Part shown: positions 1 through 7,500 of the stretch, piece after piece
Position numbering within the stretch: the first letter of the stretch is position 1
How the letters are laid out: every line of letters begins with the position of its first letter
Position numbers and translations under genes: made by a program
Source of the DNA: VRUE01 sp963807425
GTDB taxonomy: Bacteria; Actinomycetota; Thermoleophilia; Solirubrobacterales; 70-9
Direction: 5' to 3'
Length of the DNA: 64,000 nt
Assembly: GCA_963807425.1 (NCBI GenBank)
Contig: CAWEBZ010000002.1
Location: 1-64,000, forward strand
Notes under the pieces: generated by a model
Database searches by the model: none
Told to the model about the DNA's origin: nothing
Seen by the model: the letters and a program-made list of their open reading frames with translations, nothing else

Positions 1-128
1 CATCTCAGGGCGCGCCCCGGACACGATTTCCTTGGAATTTGGAGACTTTTGAAGTTCGTGGGATCGGACATGGGAGTGCCGCCCTCTCCGATGAGCACCC
101 ATGAGAGCTACAAGCTCGAGCGCCCGGA

Positions 129-476
129 TCAAAGCTGACCCGATTTCGCTTCCGGTGGCCACTTTTTCAGGAAGAGCGCCACAGCGGCAAGCGCCCACAG
201 GGCGGCGATAATCGCATGAAACAACCTGTCGTCGGCTTCCGGGAGCGCACGAGCCCCGCTCAAGAGGCTTAGCAGCAGATAGACCCCAACGATCCAGCGC
301 CTTTGCCGTGGGGAGAGCGGACGATGCTTTCGTTCACCACCAAGTGACCCAGGTGTCGCGGTCGCCCGCTCCGAGCCCTCTCCAGGCCGTGGCAGCCAAT
401 TTCGGGCGGTATCACCGAGATTGCGTCGCAAACCCAGGCCGACGACTGCGACGCCGAGCGCAATCGCGACGACCAA
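129..476 (-). CDS. Small membrane protein, unrecognised
   Basis: The 115-residue product has two hydrophobic stretches at its ends (about residues 1-16, and about 60-103 with a break) around a basic, proline-rich middle. This suggests a small integral membrane protein with two or three spans. It matches no family I know. The next features are the tRNA-like fragment and a lipoprotein-like gene, in what looks like an accessory region. No clear ribosome binding site was seen, and the start could lie further in. Positions 1-128, upstream on the + strand, hold nothing I can support. Confidence 0.4.
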   Translation of the reverse strand: MVVAIALGVAVVGLGLRRNLGDTARNWLPRPGEGSERATATPGSLGGERKHRPLSPRQRRWIVGVYLLLSLLSGARALPEADDRLFHAIIAALWALAAVALFLKKWPPEAKSGQL

Positions 477-531
477 AGCGATGAGATCGCTGCTCCTCGA
501 CGCAACATACCGAGAGCAGATGAAATACCGC

Positions 532-569
532 TACGGGATTCGAACCCCGGCTTTCGGACTGAGAAAGCC
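532..569 (-). other. tRNA-like 3' fragment (T-arm plus hairpin)
   Basis: Read on the minus strand, this stretch has a T-loop-like GGTTCGAATCC, preceded by a perfect 7-bp hairpin (GGCTTTC / GAAAGCC, plus-strand 549-555 and 563-569). The T stem pairs only partly, and no matching 5' acceptor half lies nearby, so it is not an intact tRNA. It could be a tRNA 3' fragment left by an integrated element, or chance. It lies at the edge of the accessory region. Confidence 0.25.
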
Positions 570-644
570 CTCTAGCAAGCCGTTTACGGTGATTCATGCC
601 TGCCGAGTCCAAGGAGTTCGGCTGAATTCGACCTGGATCGGTGG

Positions 645-1112
645 CTATGGCCGAACGCGACGTGGCGGAGAAAAGCTTCCGTCGTAAAGCGCCAAGCCCT
701 CGACCGGTCGCTTGAGCTTGATGGGCTTGTAGATGCCAACCCCAATCCCCGCACAAGCAGGTTGGGGTTCCCCGGGCTCTACTTCTCCTTCGACTTCCGT
801 CGGCGCTGGGAATCGCACATACGCCGTAATAACTGCTGACTTGGATGGATTCGTCGCGGTCTTGGGCCGTTCGATCACCTTGACGTGAGCGAACCTAGGC
901 GGGGGTTCGCCCACGCAATACCCGCTTGATATGGAGAGGCCAAGGACATGCGTTCGTGGATTGCTGGCAAGCAGCGGGTGCCATGGCGCCGATTCGATCT
1001 TCGGTGGACCCTTTACGAACTTCCAGCCAAACGCAACCGGCGCGAGCGCTCCACCGCAGGCGGTTGCCAGCAGACAACAGACAACCACGATCCGCTTTGC
1101 ATGGACTCCCAT
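645..1112 (-). CDS. Putative lipoprotein, unknown function
   Basis: The 155-residue product begins with a basic residue and a hydrophobic stretch ending in A-T-A-C-G-G around residues 16-21. This resembles a lipoprotein signal peptide with a lipobox cysteine. The remainder is proline-rich with three further cysteines and no recognisable domain. It is divergent from the secreted-protein gene at 1276, and the 163 bp between them would hold both promoters. The role is unknown; a surface-anchored protein is an inference from the leader only. Confidence 0.5.
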   Translation of the reverse strand: MGVHAKRIVVVCCLLATACGGALAPVAFGWKFVKGPPKIESAPWHPLLASNPRTHVLGLSISSGYCVGEPPPRFAHVKVIERPKTATNPSKSAVITAYVRFPAPTEVEGEVEPGEPQPACAGIGVGIYKPIKLKRPVEGLALYDGSFSPPRRVRP

Positions 1113-1275
1113 AGTTTGCTCCCAGACCCTGAAGCAGTCGAAATCATAATCCGCGTAGCAAGGGCCCTGCGATTGAGATAGCCAAAGCCAGCTTTCAATC
1201 GACCCGGCTCCAGCTGATTCGCGGGCGAAGGGTTGCGATCCCGCCGGTCCAGTAAATCCATATGCTCCGAGATCG

Positions 1276-2202
1276 ATGATCGCTCTGACTTTGGCGCACG
1301 GACATTGGGTGGGTCGGCTTCTCGCAATCGCAGGCTTGCTCGTCTTTGTCGATGGATCCTCGATGGCATCCGCGGATGCTCGAGCGTCAGCTGTCAGATT
1401 TGAGGGAGCCGCGCCTCAAGTTAAGTTCTCACGCAAAGCAAGCAACGGCTACTCGATATCTTTCGAAGCCAACCGAGGCAAGGCCACCTTTGCCGCGCGG
1501 AGCAATTCCGGCTCTGTGATGTACAGCGGCAGGAGTTCGATGTCCAACGGACGCGTTCATTTCAGCCTCGGGAAACTCGGTCGGATCGACGTCCGATTCA
1601 AGCCGGATGGATCGGTCGACCATCGGCGGCCGCCTAGTTACTGCACGGGTCGAGAGCAGACGGTCCGCAGCGGAGCCTTTGTTGGGTCGATCAGGTTTCG
1701 CGGCGAAAACGGCTATACGCAGCTCAATACCCACCGCGTCCACGGAGAGATGGCTACTCCTCGCTCGTGGAAATGCAGGTTCCCTTCAGGCGGGTCTACA
1801 GAGAACACCGGCGTGCCGATGCTGGTCGCCCGGACCCCTCACAATCGCGTCTTCTTCGCTGCGATCGGCGGTTCTGAGCTATTCCCATTCAGATTCTTCA
1901 TCGCTGGAACATCTGAACAGCGCGGAGCGTTGCGTATCGCACGGTCTACCTTGGAAGAAGGCAAGCCGTTCAGCTTCAAGGCTCAGGGCGACCTCACGTC
2001 CGCAACCGTGGCTCCTCCCAAGCCCTTCGCTGGTACCGCTGCCTTTGTGCGCAATGCTGATGGCTCGACAGAATGGTCGGGGACGCTGAGCGTCTCTCTT
2101 CCAAACGCCAAAGGCATCGCCCTCACCGGCCCGACGTTTACTGCGGAGCTGGCGAAGCTGACAGCCCCGTACGACTTCTCAAAATTGCTTGGGTTGAACT
2201 GA
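1276..2202 (+). CDS. Secreted hypothetical protein
   Basis: The 308-residue product has an N-terminal hydrophobic segment (about residues 10-30, ending near S-M-A-S-A-D-A), consistent with a Sec signal peptide. The mature part is rich in Gly, Ser and aromatic residues, with alternating hydrophobic/polar patterns that suggest a beta-rich extracellular fold. Two cysteines (in S-Y-C-T-G and W-K-C-R-F) could form a disulfide. I recognise no catalytic motif. Its base composition and its position next to the RHS gene suggest it belongs to the same accessory region. Confidence 0.7.
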   Translation: MIALTLAHGHWVGRLLAIAGLLVFVDGSSMASADARASAVRFEGAAPQVKFSRKASNGYSISFEANRGKATFAARSNSGSVMYSGRSSMSNGRVHFSLGKLGRIDVRFKPDGSVDHRRPPSYCTGREQTVRSGAFVGSIRFRGENGYTQLNTHRVHGEMATPRSWKCRFPSGGSTENTGVPMLVARTPHNRVFFAAIGGSELFPFRFFIAGTSEQRGALRIARSTLEEGKPFSFKAQGDLTSATVAPPKPFAGTAAFVRNADGSTEWSGTLSVSLPNAKGIALTGPTFTAELAKLTAPYDFSKLLGLN

Positions 2203-2593
2203 CTGGCCTGGTCAGACGATTCCGGCAATGCGTGCGGCCTCGGACTGGATGCCGGTCCATCTCGATCCTCGCCGGCCGACAAGAAATGATCGAGGTCCTT
2301 GACAGTGCGCACAAAGCATTGCTTGCCGTTCACGGCAAGAGCCAATAGCGAATGGGCAAAACCGGCGAGACCGCCAGGGCATACATCGTCGGCCTGACCG
2401 GATTAAACGAGTGGGGCGGGAGGCAACTTAGTCGCCGCTTAGACGAACAGCGCCGTTCCTGAGCCTTGGCTCAGGAAAAACACTTCCAACCGCTGGACAA
2501 AATTTCTGTATTTACTCCAACTTTTCAGTAGTAGCCAGTTGTTCTTCCGTGATAGATAACTGCATGCATCAACCATCTGACTAGGAGGCGTCA
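2203..2593 (+). other. Intergenic region upstream of the RHS gene
   Basis: About 390 bp without a supported gene. It contains a perfect 10-bp dyad (2456-2465 TTCCTGAGCC and 2468-2477 GGCTCAGGAA, two-base centre) about 116 bp upstream of the RHS start, followed by an AT-rich stretch (2500-2570) that probably holds the promoter. The dyad lacks a T-run on either strand, so it looks more like an operator or a structured leader than an intrinsic terminator. A strong ribosome binding site, AGGAGG, lies at 2583-2588. Confidence 0.4.
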
Positions 2594-3757
2594 ATGCAGG
2601 GGCTCAAGTTGATCGCAGCGATGGCCGCTGCGCTGTTGGCGCTTGGAGCGGGTATTGCGCTTGCCGGGCAGACAGCAAGCGAAACGCAGAACGCTGGCTC
2701 GCTTTCCCCTGAAACAGAAGGTCTTTTCGACCGCACCGCCAACTCTGAGACCTTCAGTCTTCCCGAGAGCCAGCTCGAAACGAGGATCTATCCCGATCCG
2801 GTCAACTACCGCGACGAGGAAGGCAACTGGCAACCGATTGGCGAAAGGCTGCGGGAAACCGACGAGCAGACGCTCACCAACGGGCCGAACGCCTTCGACG
2901 TCATCTTGCCCAAGCAGATCGACTCCAAACCCGTCCGCTTTGAAGTCGGGGACCAGTGGATCGAAAGCCAGCTCTTGCGCAAAGACCTGGAAGGCGCCGA
3001 GATCGACGGTGGCATCGCCACTTACGAAGGAGAAGGCAACGCGCCTTCCTTCGAATTCATTGGGCTGAGCAACGGCTTGAAGGAGGAAATCGAACTCACC
3101 GGTCCAGGCCAGGCCAACAAATTCACCTACGAGCTAAGCGCCTCCGATGGTCTCGCTCCCACGCTTGCCGAGGACGGGTCGGTTCGCTTCGAGGACTCAG
3201 AGGGCACCGCCGTCGTGGCATTGCCGGCGCCCGTCATGTCCGACAGCGCTCCCCAGCCCGCGATCTCACGCGACGTTCACTACGAGCTTGGCCCTGAAGA
3301 AGACGGCCATTGGAAGCTGACCGTCGAAGCGGCTCGCGAATGGCTCGAGGACCCCGACCGCGTTTGGCCGACACGCATCGACCCGACGATGACCGTCGGC
3401 CCCGACCTGGACTGCATGATCGGCGGCGAAAAAGCCAAAGACGGCTGGATCGACTGCGCCGCTTGGGGGAGGACAGAACACCTCCTCCACTACGCCCCCA
3501 AACTCGACGCCAGCAAAGACTATTGGCAGCGCGCCCTGATGGAATTCGAAACGACCTCGATTCCGGTCAACTCCGAAATCAGCTCCGCCACCGCCAACCT
3601 CTACTCGCTCCAAAGTCGCGCAGAACACCAAAGGCGTCGAGCTGCGGCAGACGACCAAGCCGTGGACCTGGCAGGCGAATTGGACGCCACTACAACGCGA
3701 CTGGCTTCTGGACGACCGAAGGCGGCGACTACTCCGAAAACCTCGGCGAAGTGCTGA
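2594..3757 (+). CDS. N-terminal part of RHS-type secreted protein
   Basis: The start ATG follows AGGAGG with a five-base gap. Residues 1-25 form a signal peptide (M-Q-G-L-K-L then a hydrophobic run ending A-L-A-G). Residues 40-330 read as the N-terminal region that precedes the repeats in large actinobacterial RHS/YD-repeat proteins, including a DNRLRE-like stretch near I-S-S-A-T-A-N-L-Y-S. After about residue 338 this frame becomes implausible (Arg/Ala-rich) and stops at 3757. The expected continuation appears in other frames (see 3608-3911). It is therefore best read as the first exon-like piece of one gene reaching 10109. It uses AAA and GAA heavily, unlike the neighbouring core genes. Confidence 0.75.
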   Translation: MQGLKLIAAMAAALLALGAGIALAGQTASETQNAGSLSPETEGLFDRTANSETFSLPESQLETRIYPDPVNYRDEEGNWQPIGERLRETDEQTLTNGPNAFDVILPKQIDSKPVRFEVGDQWIESQLLRKDLEGAEIDGGIATYEGEGNAPSFEFIGLSNGLKEEIELTGPGQANKFTYELSASDGLAPTLAEDGSVRFEDSEGTAVVALPAPVMSDSAPQPAISRDVHYELGPEEDGHWKLTVEAAREWLEDPDRVWPTRIDPTMTVGPDLDCMIGGEKAKDGWIDCAAWGRTEHLLHYAPKLDASKDYWQRALMEFETTSIPVNSEISSATANLYSLQSRAEHQRRRAAADDQAVDLAGELDATTTRLASGRPKAATTPKTSAKC

Positions 3758-3911
3758 CCGCGACGCGCGGCACCCAGAGCTGGCTGGTGGCAGTTCAACG
3801 TGCCGACGAAAATCGTGGAAAAAGAAGTCAACGCCAAAGAATGGCTCGGCACGATCCTGAAGATGATCGACGACAAAGTGCGCGAATGCAGCCACGAGCT
3901 GCACCGAACGC
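3608..3911 (+). pseudogene. Patch of four +1 frameshifts within the RHS gene
   Basis: The expected protein continues through successive frames: K-V-A-Q-N-T-K-G-V-E-L-R from about 3612, Y-N-A-T-G-F-W-T-T-E-G-G from about 3692, W-W-Q-F-N-V-P-T-K from about 3786, and C-T-E-R-K-V-Y-F-D-S from about 3900. Each junction is explained by one extra pyrimidine base (or two missing bases). Net effect: the signal-peptide frame ends at 3757 and the RHS frame reopens upstream of 4122. Either the gene is inactivated or the assembly has clustered indels. Everything downstream, about 6.2 kb, is open. Confidence 0.7.
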
Positions 3912-4019
3912 AAAGTCTACTTCGACTCGAGCACCGCCCCAACCGTCCCCAACCGGCCTTACCTCTCCGTCGTCTACAAAGCACCGGCGCCGATCGTCAC
4001 GACCGAAGCGGCCACGTCC

Positions 4020-4560
4020 GTCGGCGAAACCGGCGCCACGCTCAAAGGGCTGGTCAACCCCCACGGCTACGCGACCACTTACCAGTTCGAATACGGCCTG
4101 ACGACCTCCTACGGGACCAAAGTGCCGACCACAGCAGAAAGCGTCGGCTCGGGCACGACGAACGTGGCCGTGAGCAAAGCCATCAGCGGGCTCAAAGGCA
4201 GCACGACCTACAACTACCGCGTCTCGGCGACCAACGCCTACGGAACGACCGTCGGCCTCAACAAAACCTTCACGACTCCGAAACTGCCAAGCGTTACGAC
4301 CGAAGCCGCGAGCGGAGTCAAAGAAAAAGAAGCGACGCTGAAAGGCTCGGTCAACCCCAACGGCTTCAGCACGACCTACCAGTTCGAATACGGCAAAACG
4401 ACTTCCTACGGGACCAAAGTACCGACGAGCCCCACTTCGGTTGGATCGGGAACCACAGCCGTCGCGCTCAGCAAAGCGATCGCGGGCCTTGAACCAGGCG
4501 TCACCTACAACTATCGCATCGTTGCCACCAACGCGGCCGGCACCGTCAACGGCGCCAATC
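4020..4560 (+). repeat. Tandem Fn3-like coding repeat modules
   Basis: Two modules of about 85-90 residues repeat here. Each has V-T-T-E-A-A, then A-T-L-K-G-x-V-N-P, then T-T-Y-Q-F-E-Y-G, a T-S-Y-G-T-K-V-P-T stretch, and T-Y-N-Y-R (V or I). The similarity is also visible in the DNA (for example 4078-4130 against 4372-4430). They resemble fibronectin type III-like beta-sandwich repeats that space out surface proteins. The first module begins upstream of the ATG at 4122, which supports the view that 4122 is not the true start. Confidence 0.7.
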
Positions 4561-7500
4561 AGACGCTGAAAACGACCAATCCGCCGCAGACGACGATCAT
4601 CTCTGCCACGCCGACCTACACCAGCCACGAAGAGCCCCAGATCAAATTCGAATCGAGCCAGTCCGGCTCGACCTTCAAGTGCGGCCTGGACAAAGGCGAA
4701 ACGCCGACGGAACCCTGCACCTCGCCTTACACGGTCCCGGACAAACTCGAAGAGAGCTGGCACACCTTCCTCGTTGCTGCAGTCAACTCCGAAGGCCAGG
4801 CAGACCAGACGCCCGCCAAATACGTTCTCAACCCGGCGATCTACCCGGCAGCTCCGACGACAAGCAAGCTCACCTCGCCTGAAGAAGGCCATGTCTCCGC
4901 CGGGAAGAAGTTCACGTCAAATGAATTTCCGGCCGGGAGCTCGGGATACTTCACCCTCAAAGCCGCATGGGGAAGCGCTCCCGAAGGCGGAGGTGTCACC
5001 GGCGTCACGTTCCAGGCAAAGCTCAAAAACTGGGACGAATTCAAAACGATTCCAGCTGAAGACGTGATCGACGCCAACGGCGATCCGGTGAGCTGGCCAC
5101 TTCCGGTCAACAAAGACCCGGGAGAGACATCTCCGGTGTTCTTCAATATGGATCACTTTGAAGGCACATATGCCGTGCAATTGGAATACGGCATCAAGTT
5201 TCGCGCCGTCTTTGACGGTGGAGTCAAAGCGGCCGGTGCCAGCGAGCCGATCAGCGTCTCCTACAGTCGCTGGGAAGCGCCAACCGACGCTAGGGAGCAG
5301 CTTGGCCCCGTCAGTCTCGATCTGGTTACGGGCAAGTACACGATGAGCAGAACTGACGTCTCGATTCCGGTGCCGGGGACCGACTCAAACCTCGAATTCA
5401 CCCGCGTCTACAACAGCGCGAAAGCTTGGGAAGGCCCACGGGTTCTCGGCAAAGGCTGGGAGCCATCGGCGCCGGTCGAACAGGAATACGCAGAAGAAGC
5501 CTGGCAGAAGGTCGTGGTGCAGCGTCAACCCGCCATACCGCCGTACTTCGAAAAAGAATGTTGGGGCGAACAAGGCGAAACCGTAGCCTGCGGCGCGGGT
5601 TGCCCGCCTGAATCCTGTGAAGAATGGCTGGCCGAAGAAGAAGTGCCAGAGGCCAACTGGGTCGAAGTGCTGACCAACAACGGAACCGGAATGTCCTTCG
5701 ACAAAGTCGGGGAATCGACCTACGTTCCGCCTGTCGATGCCCAGGAATACAAGTTGACGAAATCAGGAAGCAGCTTCGTCATGGCCGATCCCAACGGGAC
5801 TCATACCGTCTTCACCCAGGGCGGCGCCAACAACGAATACAGGGTGAGTACGATCTCCTTTCAGGCGTCACCCACCGACGCTCGGATGGTCTATGAAGGC
5901 ACAGGTTCCAACCTGCGCCTGAAGATGATCATCGCGCCGTCGCTGGCCAACATCACCTGCAGTGATGATCCTGAAGATCAGGACTATGCGCCAAAAAAAG
6001 CAGGCTGCCGATCACTCGGTTTCAACTACCTGCCGCTCTCGACCTGGACCAAAACTACATCTGGCCTTGGCTCAGACAAGCGCCTCGCTTCGATCACCTA
6101 CTACGACAGTTCCGGATCGGGCACAGGCCAGGTCGTCGCGGAATACGCTTATAGTCCGAGTACTCTTTCCTATGGCGAACTGATCGCAGAGTGGGATCCG
6201 CGCATTTCGCCGAACCTGAAAGAGACCTATACCTATGACCGTGAATCGGGCTCCAAATATCAGGAACCTGGGCTTCTAACCAAGCTCACCCCTCCGGGCC
6301 AGGAACCCTGGGAATTCGACTACTACGCAACCAGCATCTGGACGAAGCTGAAGAGCGTAAGCCGCGCAAGCCTGCTCGCAAGCCCGTCTAAAGCGACGAC
6401 GACCGTCGTCTATGGCATCCCACTGAGCGGCAGCGAAGCGCCCTACGACATGAGCCCGCAAGCGGTTGCCGAATGGGGTCAAAGCGACTTCCCAGTCAAC
6501 GGCACCGCGATCTTCCCGCCGACTGAAGTGCCGAGCGGACCACCAAGCGACTACTCGAAGGCGACGATCACCTACATGGACCCTGACGGCTATGCGGTCA
6601 ACACAGCCTCACCGGAAGTCCCAGGTGCAGGCGGTCCATCAATCACGACCTCTGAGACCGATCAGCGTGGAAACGTCAGCCGGTCGCTTACCGCCCAAAA
6701 TAGGCTGCTCGCGCTCGCAGAAGGTTCGAAATCGGTCACGCGCTCACACGAGCTCGAGAGCCGAGCCGGGTACTCCGACGACGGCACGAAGATGATCGAA
6801 TCGTGGGGACCGCTGCACAAAGTGCGGCTCAAAGACGGCAAAACCGTCGAAGCCAATACCCGCAAGCAGGTCCTATATGACCAGGGCTTCGAACTAAAAG
6901 AAGGAGAAACCGCGCCACGGCTGCCAACCACGGAAATAGTGGATGCCTACGTTCCCGCGCTGAATGAAGGGCTTGAAGCCAAAGTCACCGAAACGAAATA
7001 CGACTGGGGCCTGCGAAAGCCGATCGAAGAAATCGTAGATCCAAAAGGCCTGGAACTGCGCACGCGCACCGCATATGACCCAGCCACTGGCATGCCGTCT
7101 GAACGCAGCCTGCCGGCCAAACCCGAAGGCGGCGACGCTCGCACGACCATGACGATCTACTACACCGCGGGAATCAACGCCCAAGACAGCTCGTGCGGTG
7201 GCAAAGCTGCCTACGCGGGACTTCCCTGCAAGACCCTGCCGGCGAGCCAGCCGGGAACGGCAGGACTGCCGGAACTGCTCGTCACCCGCTACGCGAGCTA
7301 CAACGCCCTCGACGAGCCGACGGAAATCATTGAAAGTCCCGGCGGCAAAGAAGCGACCACCCGCAAAACGTTCATGGAATACGACGCCGCAGGACGCACA
7401 ACAAGGAGCGAGCATGTGGGGGCGGCACTGCCACCGACCCAGACCACCTACAACAAAGACACCGGGCTGCCCGAGGAACAGAAGTTCATCTGCAAAAGCG

